Assembly: GCF_020880995.1 (NCBI RefSeq)
Contig: NZ_JAJISD010000006.1
Coordinates: forward strand, 124,001-188,000
Source: Reyranella aquatilis
GTDB taxonomy: Bacteria; Pseudomonadota; Alphaproteobacteria; Reyranellales; Reyranellaceae
Direction of reading: 5' to 3'
Length of the DNA stretch: 64,000 nt
Part shown: positions 7,944 to 16,070 of the stretch, piece by piece
How positions within the stretch are numbered: position 1 is the first letter of the stretch
Layout: every line of letters starts with the position of its first letter
Translations under genes and position numbers: made by a program
Notes under the pieces: generated by a model
What the model was told of the DNA's origin: nothing
The model's database searches: none
The model's input: only the letters and a program-made list of their open reading frames with translations

Positions 7944-9788
7944 ATGGCCGAGGCGAGTAACGGCAAGAGCAGCCTGCCTGTCGCAGGCATCATGAACATC
8001 GGCAACACCGCCTACAAGGTGATCGATCACGAGTACGACGTGGTCGTGGTCGGCGCCGGCGGCTCGGGCCTGCGCGCGACCTTCGGCATGGCCAACAAGG
8101 GCTTCAAGACGGCCTGCATCACCAAGGTGTTCCCGACCCGCAGCCACACCGTGGCGGCGCAGGGCGGCATTTCCGCGGCGCTCGGCAACATGGGCCCGGA
8201 CGACTGGCGCTGGCACATGTACGACACGGTCAAGGGCTCCGACTGGCTCGGCGACCAGGACGCGATCGAATACATGTGTCGCGACGGCATCGGCGCGATC
8301 ATCGAGCTCGAGCATTACGGCGTGCCCTTCAGCCGCACGCCCGAGGGCAAGATCTACCAGCGCCCGTTCGGCGGCATGACCACGGAATACGGCAAGGGCA
8401 TTGCCCAGCGCACCTGCGCGGCGGCCGACCGTACCGGCCACGCGATCCTGCACACGCTCTACCAGCAGTCGCTGCGCAACCATGCCGAATTCTTCATCGA
8501 GTATTTCGCGCTCGACCTCATCATGGACGAAGGCGTCTGCCGCGGCGTCATGGCGTGGAACCTCGACGACGGCACGATCCATCGCTTCCGCGCCCACAAG
8601 GTGGTGCTGGCGACCGGCGGCTACGGCCGCGTCTACCAGACCGCGACCTCGGCCCACACCTGCACGGGTGACGGCGGCGCCATGGTGCTGCGCGCCGGCC
8701 TGCCGCTGCAGGATCTCGAGTTCGTGCAGTTCCATCCGACCGGCGTGTTCGGCGCCGGCTGCCTGATCACCGAGGGCGTGCGCGGCGAGGGTGGATACGT
8801 CACCAACGCCAGCGGCGAGCGCTTCATGGAGCGCTATGCGCCGTCGGCCAAGGACCTCGCCTCGCGCGACGTCGTCAGCCGCTCGATGACCATCGAGATC
8901 CGCGAAGGCCGCGGCTGCGGTCCGAACAAGGATTACATCGAGCTGCACGTCGAGCATCTCGACCCGAAGATCATCCACGAGCGCCTGCCGGGCATCGCCG
9001 AGACCGCCCGCATCTTCGCCGGCGTCGACGTGACCCGCCAGCCGATCCCCATCCTGCCGACCTGCCACTACAACATGGGCGGCATCCCGGCGAACTATCA
9101 CTGCGAAGTGATGACGGTTAAGGACGGCAATCCCAACACCGTCGTGCCCGGCCTGATGGCGCTGGGCGAGGCCGCGTCGATCGGCGTCCACGGCGCCAAC
9201 CGCCTGGGCTCCAACTCCCTGCTCGAACTGGTCGTCTTCGGCCGCTCCGCCGCCAACCGCGTCGCCGAGCAGCTGACGCCGGGCCAGCCTCACAAGGACA
9301 TGAAGAACGCCGGCGAGGAAGCGCTCGCCCGCCTCGACAAGGCGCGTCATGCCAACGGCGGCACGCCGACGGCGCAGCTTCGCGCCATGATGCAGAAGAC
9401 CATGCAGAACGACTGCGCGGTGTTCCGCACCACCAAGACCCTCGACGAGGGCTGCGCGAACATGGACAAGGTGTTCGGCGGCAAGGACGACATCCGCGTC
9501 AAGGACCGCTCGATGATCTGGAACTCCGATCTCATGGAGACGCTGGAGTTCGAGAACCTGATCCTCCAGGCGCAGGGCACGATCCGCTCGGCCGCCAACC
9601 GCAAGGAAAGCCGCGGCGCCCACGCCCACGAGGACTTCCCGGAGCGCAACGACAAGGACTGGCTGAAGCACACGGTCGTCTGGGTCGACGAGAAGACGGG
9701 CAAGACCCGGATCGACTACCGCCCGGTCAACCTGCAGCCGATGAGCAACGACGTCCAGTCGTTCCCGCCAAAAGCCCGCGTGTACTAA
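7944..9788 (+). CDS. sdhA: succinate dehydrogenase flavoprotein subunit
   Basis: The 614-residue catalytic subunit oxidises succinate to fumarate. Visible are the FAD dinucleotide fold ([16 protein letters not shown]), [16 protein letters not shown] with His68 as the covalent FAD attachment site, [20 protein letters not shown] with active-site residues, and [19 protein letters not shown]. The N-terminus is slightly longer than usual; an in-frame ATG at residue 17 (MNIGNTAYK) could also be used. It sits on the inner face of the membrane as part of complex II and links the TCA cycle to ubiquinone. Confidence 0.96.
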   Translation: MAEASNGKSSLPVAGIMNIGNTAYKVIDHEYDVVVVGAGGSGLRATFGMANKGFKTACITKVFPTRSHTVAAQGGISAALGNMGPDDWRWHMYDTVKGSDWLGDQDAIEYMCRDGIGAIIELEHYGVPFSRTPEGKIYQRPFGGMTTEYGKGIAQRTCAAADRTGHAILHTLYQQSLRNHAEFFIEYFALDLIMDEGVCRGVMAWNLDDGTIHRFRAHKVVLATGGYGRVYQTATSAHTCTGDGGAMVLRAGLPLQDLEFVQFHPTGVFGAGCLITEGVRGEGGYVTNASGERFMERYAPSAKDLASRDVVSRSMTIEIREGRGCGPNKDYIELHVEHLDPKIIHERLPGIAETARIFAGVDVTRQPIPILPTCHYNMGGIPANYHCEVMTVKDGNPNTVVPGLMALGEAASIGVHGANRLGSNSLLELVVFGRSAANRVAEQLTPGQPHKDMKNAGEEALARLDKARHANGGTPTAQLRAMMQKTMQNDCAVFRTTKTLDEGCANMDKVFGGKDDIRVKDRSMIWNSDLMETLEFENLILQAQGTIRSAANRKESRGAHAHEDFPERNDKDWLKHTVVWVDEKTGKTRIDYRPVNLQPMSNDVQSFPPKARVY

Positions 9789-9820
9789 CCGCCCGCGTGT
9801 ACTGAGTTCGAGAGGAAGTC

Positions 9821-10600
9821 ATGGCCGAGTTCGCCCTCCCCGCCAATTCCAAGATCGGAGTCGGCGAGACCTACAAGGCACCCGCGGGCGCCAAGAACAT
9901 CAGGACGTTCAAGGTCTATCGCTGGACGCCGGAAGACGGCAAGAACCCGAAGGTCGACACCTATGAAGTCGACATGGACACCTGTGGTCCGATGGTTCTC
10001 GACGCGCTGATCAAGATCAAGAACGAGATCGACAGCTCGCTGACCTTCCGCCGCTCCTGCCGCGAGGGCGTGTGCGGCTCGTGCGCGATGAACATCGACG
10101 GCACCAACACGCTGGCCTGCACCAAGTTCATCGACGAGGTGAAGGGCGACATCAAGATCTACCCGCTGCCGCACATGCCGGTAGTGCGCGACCTGGTGCC
10201 CGACCTCAACGTGCCCTACGCCCAGCTGACCTCGATCGAGCCGTGGCTGAAGTCCTCCACCCAGCCGCCGACGCGCGAGCGCCTGCAGTCGCCGGAGGAG
10301 CGCGCCAAGCTCGACGGCCTGTGGGAGTGCATCCTGTGCTTCTGCTGCTCGACCTCGTGCCCCAGCTACTGGTGGAACGGCGAGCGCTACCTGGGGCCGG
10401 CCATCCTGCTGCAGGCCTATCGCTGGATCGCCGACAGCCGCGACGAAGCCAAGGGCGAGCGCCTCGACAATCTCGAGGACCCGTTCCGGCTCTATCGCTG
10501 CCACACGATCATGAACTGCACCAAGACCTGCCCCAAGAGCCTGAACCCGGCCAAGGCGATCGCCGAGATCAAGAAGCTGATGGTCGAGCGCACGATCTGA
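9821..10600 (+). CDS. sdhB: succinate dehydrogenase iron-sulfur subunit
   Basis: This 259-residue protein carries the three clusters of complex II. The [2Fe-2S] site is CREGVCGSC (C80, C85, C88) plus C100. The [4Fe-4S] and [3Fe-4S] sites are formed by the [12 protein letters not shown] block and [11 protein letters not shown]. It passes electrons from SdhA-bound FAD to quinone at SdhCD. It is the last gene of the sdh operon, 32 bp after sdhA. A small GACCG/CGGTC hairpin just downstream precedes the convergent ADYC-like gene. Confidence 0.96.
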   Translation: MAEFALPANSKIGVGETYKAPAGAKNIRTFKVYRWTPEDGKNPKVDTYEVDMDTCGPMVLDALIKIKNEIDSSLTFRRSCREGVCGSCAMNIDGTNTLACTKFIDEVKGDIKIYPLPHMPVVRDLVPDLNVPYAQLTSIEPWLKSSTQPPTRERLQSPEERAKLDGLWECILCFCCSTSCPSYWWNGERYLGPAILLQAYRWIADSRDEAKGERLDNLEDPFRLYRCHTIMNCTKTCPKSLNPAKAIAEIKKLMVERTI

Positions 10601-10634
10601 CGCTGCCGGACGACGCGGGACCGAGCGGTCGCGC

Positions 10635-11402
10635 TCAGTCCTTCGATCGGTTGAACAGGATGGCGCCGTTGGCGCGGGCGAAGTCTTCGGTGCAGACGGC
10701 GCCGGTGCGGCCGGCGAGGCGCGGGTAAGTCGCCTCCAGCTCTTCCAGCGTCGCGTTCTCCTTCACCCTGACATGGCGCACGCACACCGCGCCCTCGGGC
10801 GACCAGCCGGCCTCGAACCTGTCGACCGGATCTTCTTCGGCGGTCTGGATGCCCTGGGGGTCGTAGATGTCGATGCGCATGCCGTCCTTCGTCCATGCCC
10901 TGCCGTCGCCGCCATAGTCGGCGCGCACCATGCGCAGGCAGGCGGCATGGAGCGGTGCAAGGCTCGTTCCGTCGGGACCGACGGCCCACGGGCGGTAGCC
11001 CATGCGCACGCACTTGCCGAGCGCGCCGGAAGAGCAGGTGAACTCCAGCCCCTGCGGTCCCTGCAGCGGGAATCCCTGGCGGCGGCCATCGGGGCCGGGA
11101 CCGCACAGATTCGCCCAGCTTCCGTCGGCCTGCCGTCCTTCGAACGTGTGCAGCCACACCGTCTTCGACGTGTCGTCGGGATCGGCCTCGACGGCGGCGA
11201 TGCGCACCTCGGCGGGTTCCCCTTCGAACCGCACCTTGAGCACCGCGCCGACCAGGTCCGTGCTGCGCAAGGTCCGGCCGTCGGCCAGCCCGACCACGAT
11301 CTCGGTGCCGTCGACACCGAGCGACGACACGGAAGGCGACTGGGCGAAAGCGGTCGCGACGAGCAGGACGAAAAGCCCGGCCGCGAGAGTGATCCTTTTC
11401 AT
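10635..11402 (-). CDS. secreted protein with ADYC-like domain
   Basis: The 255-residue protein has a clear Sec signal peptide (KRITLAAGLFVLLVATAFA) and is predicted periplasmic. The central and C-terminal part is cysteine-rich (LCGPGPDG, FTCSSGALGKCVRMGYRPW, AACLRMVRADYGGDG, VCVRHV, AVCTEDF). This resembles the ADYC domain of unknown function, although the naming Cys of A-D-Y-C is Gly here. The pattern of paired cysteines suggests disulfide bonds. The ATG overlaps the stop of the sterol-desaturase-family gene (ATGA), so the two are probably made together. Function unknown; the domain assignment is from memory and moderate. Confidence 0.6.
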   Translation of the reverse strand: MKRITLAAGLFVLLVATAFAQSPSVSSLGVDGTEIVVGLADGRTLRSTDLVGAVLKVRFEGEPAEVRIAAVEADPDDTSKTVWLHTFEGRQADGSWANLCGPGPDGRRQGFPLQGPQGLEFTCSSGALGKCVRMGYRPWAVGPDGTSLAPLHAACLRMVRADYGGDGRAWTKDGMRIDIYDPQGIQTAEEDPVDRFEAGWSPEGAVCVRHVRVKENATLEELEATYPRLAGRTGAVCTEDFARANGAILFNRSKD

Positions 11403-12388
11403 GCCTGTATCCTCCTTGAAAGCCGTGCCGAAAGCGCGGTCGTGACGCGGTCGCGCACGCCGGCCAGCCAGATTGGGTAAACGGCGAAGAGATCAAGCAG
11501 CGGGTGGCCGGTATCGAAGCGGGGATCGTGGACGCCGAACACAAGCGGCCGTTCGTGCCAGCGATACGTTCCGAACAGGCGGTCCCACGGCGTGAACAGG
11601 CTGAAGTTCGCATTGTGGTCAGCAGGATCGCTGCTGTGATGGATGCCGTGGATTCGCGGACCTGCCACGAACAGCTTCTCGTACCAGGCGGGGACCGGCA
11701 GTCGCGTATGCAGGATCGTGGTGGCGACGCCGGCGGAAACGGCGGCGATGAAGACGGCGTCGGCCGTAAAGCCGAACAGCACGGCAGGCAGGGTGCTCAC
11801 GAGCATGCCGAAAAACCCATCCACGGGATGGTGCCGGGTCGTCGTGATCGCAGTCATCTCCTTGGCCGCGTGATGGATGGCATGGAAGGGCCACATGAGC
11901 GGCGAGTGAAGGAAGCGATGCGACCAGTAGGTGAAGAAGCTATCGGCCAGAAAATGCAGCGGCACGGCGATCAACAGCGGCAACTCGGCGGCTGGCCGCC
12001 AGGCGCGCGGCTCGGAAAGAACGGCATCTAGGCCGGCGCTCATGCCGAGCGAGGCGACGACAAGGAACAGCGGGCCGAGCCCCAGCAGCTCGACGGCCAG
12101 GTAGAAGACATCGCTGCGGTGCGAACGGCTGGGACTCTGCAGCAGGTCGGATAGCGGGCTCGCATGCCATCCAAGATGCAGGACCTCGGCACCGTAAATC
12201 GCCAACAGCACGGGCACATACCAGTAGGCGAGATCGCTGACCGGCCATTGTGCGAACACGGCGGCATCGAGGGTCGCGCCCTTGTCGAGGGCGCCCAGCG
12301 TCGCGCCGGCAACAGCCACTACGTAAGCCAAGGCAGCGACGGTTGTGACGATCAGGAGATAGTCTAGCCAGGGGAAGCGACGGGTCAT
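11399..12388 (-). CDS. sterol desaturase family (fatty acid hydroxylase superfamily) membrane protein, copy 1
   Basis: This 329-residue integral membrane protein has about four hydrophobic helices. The diiron histidine boxes of the family are visible: SHRFLHSP, HAIHHAAKEM and GIHHSSDPADHN, with TTRHHPVD between. Family members use O2 to hydroxylate or desaturate lipids such as sterols, carotenoids or fatty acids. It starts at ATG 12388, 25 bp after the small OMP-like gene, and is followed by the coupled ADYC-like gene. It belongs to unit 1 of a duplicated cassette; copy 2 at 14947-15972 is clearly paralogous (for example YWSHR, VPVPAW, GIHHS). Substrate unknown. Confidence 0.82.
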   Translation of the reverse strand: MTRRFPWLDYLLIVTTVAALAYVVAVAGATLGALDKGATLDAAVFAQWPVSDLAYWYVPVLLAIYGAEVLHLGWHASPLSDLLQSPSRSHRSDVFYLAVELLGLGPLFLVVASLGMSAGLDAVLSEPRAWRPAAELPLLIAVPLHFLADSFFTYWSHRFLHSPLMWPFHAIHHAAKEMTAITTTRHHPVDGFFGMLVSTLPAVLFGFTADAVFIAAVSAGVATTILHTRLPVPAWYEKLFVAGPRIHGIHHSSDPADHNANFSLFTPWDRLFGTYRWHERPLVFGVHDPRFDTGHPLLDLFAVYPIWLAGVRDRVTTALSARLSRRIQA

Positions 12389-12413
12389 GGTCCAGATCCG
12401 GTATGCAGGGAGT

Positions 12414-12833
12414 TCAGAACCTGAGCGTCCAGCCGAGGCGGCCGCTGGTGATGTCGAGCTGGTTCTCGGCTTCCCAGAGGCGTGACCGTCGCAGCTCGAG
12501 GGAGAAGGAGCCGGCGGCCGGGGTGACGATCTCGTGGCTGACGGCAAAGGAGGCGTGCCGACCGGCGCCGACGCCGACGCCGGTATAGTCGTAGGAGAAG
12601 TGGCCGGCGGAGAGGGCGGCCTTGAAGCCGCCGGCCTGCCAAGAGAGGCCCGCCGCGCTGGTCTCGCCGAGATGGCGGCCGGCGCCGGTCGTCTCGTGGC
12701 TGCGGCTGGCTTCGGCGAAGAGGGCGAAGCCTGCGCCGGCCACCCACTGCGCCTGCACCCGGCCCTCCGGCTCGGCAGCCCGGGCGGCAGCACCGCCCAG
12801 GCCGATCAGCAGGAGGAGAAGGAGCAGGCGCAT
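12414..12833 (-). CDS. small exported protein, possible outer-membrane beta-structure
   Basis: The 139-residue protein has a Leu-rich signal peptide (MRLLLLLLLIGLGGAAARA). Its mature part has alternating hydrophobic and polar residues with many Gly and aromatic residues (AGAGFALFAEASRSHET, AGLSWQAGGFKAALSAGHF), ending in GRLGWTLRF. A terminal Phe after a beta-like strand is the usual outer-membrane insertion signal. I do not recognise a family; a small beta-barrel or an incomplete barrel is an inference. It lies between peptide A and desaturase copy 1 in the same direction, so it is part of unit 1. A decayed relative is found at 14801-14851. Confidence 0.6.
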   Translation of the reverse strand: MRLLLLLLLIGLGGAAARAAEPEGRVQAQWVAGAGFALFAEASRSHETTGAGRHLGETSAAGLSWQAGGFKAALSAGHFSYDYTGVGVGAGRHASFAVSHEIVTPAAGSFSLELRRSRLWEAENQLDITSGRLGWTLRF

Positions 12834-12866
12834 GGGTCTTGCCTTGGGTGCGGGATCCGGTCCGGC

Positions 12867-13106
12867 TCAGTGCTCCTGGGGCGGCAGCTCGATGGCTTCG
12901 AGCACGAAGGACGAGGCGGCGGGGGCGATGCCGTTCCAGCCGAGGCCGTTCCAGCCGAGGCCGTTCCAGCCGAGGCCGTTCCAGCCGAGGCCGTTCATCT
13001 CGACGCCGTTGGGCAGGCACTTCAGACAACTTGCGGCCTGGGCCGGGGCGCCGATGGCCGTGGCGATCAGGGCGGCGGTAGCGGTGGCGAGAATGGTCTT
13101 GAACAT
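12867..13106 (-). CDS. secreted pentad-repeat peptide A (LGWNG repeats)
   Basis: This 79-residue precursor has a signal peptide of about 24 residues (MFKTILATATAALIATAIG, then APAQA) and a mature part of about 55 residues. The mature part has CLKC, PNGVEMNG, four exact LGWNG repeats and a tail ending LPPQEH. The pattern hydrophobic-Asn-Gly-x-x repeats every five residues, like a very short pentapeptide-repeat protein. The start follows a good ribosome site (AAGGGAGA). It is divergently transcribed from the HTH gene across a conserved 154-bp promoter. Paralogues B and C share the signal peptide and the PNG motif. Function unknown; a signal, surface or envelope-stress peptide is speculative. 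Confidence 0.7.
   Translation of the reverse strand: MFKTILATATAALIATAIGAPAQAASCLKCLPNGVEMNGLGWNGLGWNGLGWNGLGWNGIAPAASSFVLEAIELPPQEH
12931..12990. repeat. four tandem 15-bp units encoding LGWNG
   Basis: CCGTTCCAGCCGAGG is present four times in perfect tandem (12931, 12946, 12961, 12976), followed by a degenerate fifth unit at 12991-13005. The units are in frame with peptide A on the minus strand and identical at the nucleotide level, which implies recent slippage expansion. Confidence 0.95.
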
Positions 13107-13512
13107 TTGAAGTCTCCCTTGAGGTGTGCGGGCTGGCGGGATGCCGTCCGTCGATGGGAGGGTTTTGGCACCGCGCCGCCGTGGCCGGCAGTTGCTGCGG
13201 CGTGCAGGGGGTTGCACGGCGGCGAACAACCCCCAGAATGGCGCCGGTTCGGGGAGGAAAATGGCGGCGGTGCGGGATTTCGCGCGCAAGTTCGATCTCG
13301 TGCTGAAGGCCTTCAACCTCAGCCGGGGGCGGCTGGCGCAGACGGTGGGGATCGACAAGTCGGTGGTCAGCCGCTGGGCCTCGGGCGCCACGGTGCCGAC
13401 CGACCACAATCTCTCGCTGCTGACCCACGCGGTGATGCGCCACAAGGCTGATTTCGGCCGGGCCGACTGGGATCTCGACGTCGAGGCCTTCGCCGCCCGG
13501 CTCGGCGTCGCT
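13039..13512. repeat. cassette core repeat, copy 1 (474 bp, direct)
   Basis: This segment matches 16423-16896 with seven single-base differences by eye and no gaps, at an offset of 3384 bp. It contains the signal-peptide codons of peptide A, the whole divergent promoter and codons 1 to about 84 of the HTH fusion gene. Similarity drops sharply on both sides, where the mature peptide and the effector domain begin. Confidence 0.93.
13107..13260. promoter_or_regulatory. divergent promoter region with overlapping dyads
   Basis: This 154-bp gap separates peptide A from the HTH gene and is identical in the second cassette. It holds two perfect inverted repeats: CGTGCA-N6-TGCACG at 13201-13218, and GGGGGTTG-N12-CAACCCCC at 13207-13234. 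They overlap, and both lie just upstream of the HTH start (ATG 13261, ribosome site GGGGAGG). They are good candidates for an operator bound by the encoded Cro/CI-type HTH. Confidence 0.55.
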
Positions 13513-14733
13513 GCGCCGGAGCGGGTGGCACCGTCCCCCGCTCCGCCCGAGAAGCCGTCAATCGCCGTGCTGCCATTCCAGAACATCGGTGGCGATCCCG
13601 AGCACGAATACTTCGCCGACGGCATGACCGAGAACACGATCGCGCTGCTGTCCCAGAGCCAGGCCTTCACCGTCATCGCCAGCAGCTCCAGCTTCTCCTA
13701 CAAGGCGGGCCCCAGCGACCCGGGCCGGATCGCGCAGCAACTGAATGTCCGCTATCTGCTCGAAGGCACGCTGCGCACGGCGGGCAACAGGGTCCGGGTG
13801 ACCGCCCATCTCGTCGATGGCCGGAACCTGCAACGGCTGTGGGCCGGGCAATTCGACCGTGAGCTGGTCGATGTCTTCGCCGTCCAGGACGACATCGCGA
13901 GTGCGATCGTCGGTACGCTGTTCCCGCAGCTTCTCAATGCCGAGATCCGCTCGCAGCGCCAGCTCCAGCGACCGGATCTGGGGGCTTGGGGACTGGTCGT
14001 GCGCGGACTGGTGGCATTGATCAGCTTCACACGCGACAATCTCGCGGCCGCCGAGGAGAACGCCACCGGCGCCATCGCACTGGCGCCCGACGACGCTCTC
14101 GCCTACGGCGTGCGTGCCTTCGCGCGCGGCTATCGTGCGTACACGCAATGGGGCGAGGATTGGCTCAGCGATGCACGCCAGGCGGCGGCGGACATCAAGC
14201 ACGCGCTCGCGCTCGACCAGGACGATCCGACCGGGCTCTTCCTGGTCGGCGGCGCGTCGATGTTCATGGGGCGGCACCGCGCCGGAGTCGGCCTGCTGGA
14301 GCGGGCAGTGATGCTCAATCCAAATCTTGCCATGGCGCGCGCGTTGCTGGCGCGGGGGTATGGGAGCCTCGGCCAATCCCACGACGGCTTGCCGCACGTG
14401 GATCAGGCGATGCGCCTCAGCCCGCGCGATCCGATGGCCTATCTGTTCTTCGGCTGCCGGGCTTTCTGTCACTTTGCGGGGGGCGACTTCCGCGACGCCC
14501 TCGCCTCGGCTGAAAGCGGGCTGCAACTCAACGAAGCGTCGGTCGACAATCATCTGTACATGGCGGCGGCGCTTGCCGAACTCGATCGGCCCGACGACGC
14601 CGCTCGACATGTTCAGCTCGCGCTCCGCTACGCGCCCGGCGTGCGCCTCGCGACGATCGCCAACGCGATCGAGCAGACCAATGAAGGCTGGAAGCGCTAT
14701 CACGCCGCCCTCGCCAAGGCGGGCCTTCCTTAG
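13261..14733 (+). CDS. HTH (Cro/CI-type) fused to TolB-like and TPR domains
   Basis: The 490-residue protein starts with an HTH of about 75 residues (FNLSRGRLAQTVGIDKSVVS, then RWASGATVPT). After a Pro-rich linker comes a TolB-like module from residue 100 (SIAVLPFQNIGGDPEHEYFA, DGMTENTIALLS, LLEGTLRTAGNRVRVTAHLV), then TPR-like helices to the end. The TolB/TPR part is common in CadC- and adenylate-cyclase-type regulators, where it may sense partners. No cyclase domain or transmembrane helix is seen. Residues 1-84 are almost identical to those of the hydrolase fusion at 16645. It probably regulates the divergent peptide/desaturase genes and itself. The effector role is unknown. Confidence 0.75.
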   Translation: MAAVRDFARKFDLVLKAFNLSRGRLAQTVGIDKSVVSRWASGATVPTDHNLSLLTHAVMRHKADFGRADWDLDVEAFAARLGVAAPERVAPSPAPPEKPSIAVLPFQNIGGDPEHEYFADGMTENTIALLSQSQAFTVIASSSSFSYKAGPSDPGRIAQQLNVRYLLEGTLRTAGNRVRVTAHLVDGRNLQRLWAGQFDRELVDVFAVQDDIASAIVGTLFPQLLNAEIRSQRQLQRPDLGAWGLVVRGLVALISFTRDNLAAAEENATGAIALAPDDALAYGVRAFARGYRAYTQWGEDWLSDARQAAADIKHALALDQDDPTGLFLVGGASMFMGRHRAGVGLLERAVMLNPNLAMARALLARGYGSLGQSHDGLPHVDQAMRLSPRDPMAYLFFGCRAFCHFAGGDFRDALASAESGLQLNEASVDNHLYMAAALAELDRPDDAARHVQLALRYAPGVRLATIANAIEQTNEGWKRYHAALAKAGLP

Positions 14734-14800
14734 AGCGGGGGGTGTCGGATCCGTATTGCGGACGGCTCACCCTCTTGCGACGGAGGGGGCACAAGGTGGT

Positions 14801-14851
14801 TTGGGCGGTGGCGCCGCCCAGGCCGGTCGGCAGGAGAAGAAGCGGGCGAAT
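14801..14851 (-). pseudogene. remnant of the small OMP-like gene (5' end)
   Basis: Read on the minus strand, these bases give IRPLLLLPTGLGGATAQ, matching the signal peptide MRLLLLLLLIGLGGAAARA of the gene at 12414-12833. The start codon has become ATT and there is a six-base loss. Nothing beyond the signal peptide is recognisable. Confidence 0.65.
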
Positions 14852-14879
14852 GGCGGTCACGCGCGAGGTCGGGTCCGTC

Positions 14880-14924
14880 TCAGCGCACCGAGGCCGACCG
14901 TTCGATGCGGTCGATCGCGAAGGC
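14880..14924 (-). pseudogene. remnant of a secreted pentad-repeat peptide (3' end)
   Basis: The minus strand reads AFAIDRIERSASVR followed by TGA; peptide C ends GFALDGIALPASVR followed by TGA. About 37 of 45 bases agree by eye. The distance to the OMP-like remnant (28 bp) is close to that between the intact genes of unit 1 (33 bp). Confidence 0.65.
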
Positions 14925-14946
14925 CGCACGCCCTGCAAGGCATCAC

Positions 14947-15972
14947 TCACGCCCTTCTGGACAGCGAGCCCGCGCACGTCCGCCTGTTCGAAGAGATCGG
15001 CTGCTTCCTGGCCAGGTGACGGGCTGCCCGGCACAGACCGTCGATCCAGATGACGTAGACGCCGACGATATCGTGTAACGGCCGGCCGGTGTCGAAGCGG
15101 GCATCGCCGGCGCCGAAGGCGACCGGCCGCTCGTGCCAGCGCCAGGTGCCGAACACCCGATCGTAGATCGGCAACAGGCAGAAGTTCGTGTCGTGGTCGG
15201 CGGCATCGCGGCTGTGATGGATGCCGTGAGCGCGCGGCCCGGCGACGATATACTTCTCGATCCAAGCTGGCACGGGAACGCGCGTGTGCAGCAGCGTGGT
15301 CGCCGTCGCCATCGCCACAAGGGCATAGAACACCGCATCCGGCGGGAAGCCGAACAGCGCCGCCGGTACGCCGCTGATGCCGGTGCACACCAGGGTGTCG
15401 CCGGGATGATGGCGCGTGGTCGAGATCGCGGTGAGATCGTCGGCGGCGTGATGGACCGCATGGAGCGGCCACATCAGCGGTGTATGCATGAGGCGGTGCG
15501 ACCAGTAGGTGAAGAACGGCTCGACGATGATGAACAGCGGTACCGCCAGCCATAACGGCAGATCGGCGGCTGGCTGCCAGGCCCGTGGTGCCGTCAGGAC
15601 CGCATCGAGGGCGGTGCTTAGGCCGATCGTGGCGACCGCCGCCATCATCGGCCCTAACGCCAGCAGTTCGGTCGCGAGGTAGAACACGTCGGTGCGGTGG
15701 GAGGGCGACGTTCCATGCAGAACGCGCCATGCCGGGCTGTCGTGCCAACCGCCGACCGCGATCTCGAGGGCGAAGATCGCCAGCAGGACGGGGACATACC
15801 AACAGGCCAGCGACTCGACCGGCCATTGCGCAAGCAGCGAGACATCGAGCGCATGGCCGGATCGAAGTGCGGACAGAACGGCCCCGGCAGCCGCGACCGC
15901 ATAAGCCACCAGGGCAGCCGCGGCGATCATGCCGAGATGGTCGAGCCAGGGTGGGCGACGGTTGACCTTCAT
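14947..15972 (-). CDS. sterol desaturase family membrane protein, copy 2
   Basis: This 341-residue paralogue of the protein at 11399-12388 keeps the histidine boxes (SHRLMHTP, HAVHHAADDL, TTRHHPGD, GIHHSRDAADHD) and four or so hydrophobic helices. It would be a diiron lipid hydroxylase or desaturase. It starts at ATG 15972, about 100 bp downstream of peptide B, behind a terminator-like hairpin. The last 24 or so codons run antisense through the remnant of the hydrolase gene (14948-15019), and the C-terminus is longer and unlike copy 1. The original stop was probably lost when the neighbouring unit decayed. Confidence 0.8.
   Translation of the reverse strand: MKVNRRPPWLDHLGMIAAAALVAYAVAAAGAVLSALRSGHALDVSLLAQWPVESLACWYVPVLLAIFALEIAVGGWHDSPAWRVLHGTSPSHRTDVFYLATELLALGPMMAAVATIGLSTALDAVLTAPRAWQPAADLPLWLAVPLFIIVEPFFTYWSHRLMHTPLMWPLHAVHHAADDLTAISTTRHHPGDTLVCTGISGVPAALFGFPPDAVFYALVAMATATTLLHTRVPVPAWIEKYIVAGPRAHGIHHSRDAADHDTNFCLLPIYDRVFGTWRWHERPVAFGAGDARFDTGRPLHDIVGVYVIWIDGLCRAARHLARKQPISSNRRTCAGSLSRRA
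14948..15019 (+). pseudogene. remnant of the alpha/beta hydrolase effector (3' end)
   Basis: The plus strand reads HALLDSEPAHVRLFEEIG then CFLAR and a stop. The intact fusion protein at 16645-17784 ends HALLDGEPAHARLLDEIG then NFLAD and a stop. The match begins exactly at the catalytic His. The rest of the gene, including the HTH, is absent, so a deletion joined the peptide remnant to this end. Confidence 0.75.
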
Positions 15973-16019
15973 GGGAGTCCTGCCGGCGTTGGACGGCGCT
16001 TGGATTCTGGAAAAGAGGC

Positions 16020-16046
16020 GGCCGGCCCTGCGAATTCGGGCCGGCC
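16020..16046 (-). terminator. terminator or attenuator between peptide B and desaturase copy 2
   Basis: Arms GGCCGGCCC and GGGCCGGCC pair perfectly over 9 bp with a nine-base loop. On the minus strand the stem is followed by GCCTCTTTTCC. It may reduce read-through from the peptide genes into the desaturase gene. Confidence 0.5.
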
Positions 16047-16070
16047 GGGCGGGGTGACGGGCGGAGTCGG

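Noticed and set aside
7452..9671. Long open frame antisense to sdhD/sdhA (about 740 codons)
   Set aside because: It is rich in Ala/Arg/His with no family motif and is a by-product of high GC content opposite the well-identified sdhA.
12931..12990. Possible CRISPR-like array
   Set aside because: Units are 15 bp, contiguous with no spacers, and encode in-frame pentapeptides.
13124..13306. Short open frames within the divergent promoter (also at 16508-16690)
   Set aside because: They lack ribosome sites and family-like sequence; their conservation is explained by the conserved promoter and HTH region.
14527..14946. Longer reading of the hydrolase remnant upstream of 14948
   Set aside because: Similarity to the intact hydrolase starts only at the catalytic His; the upstream frame is the shadow of the TPR gene and of the other remnants.
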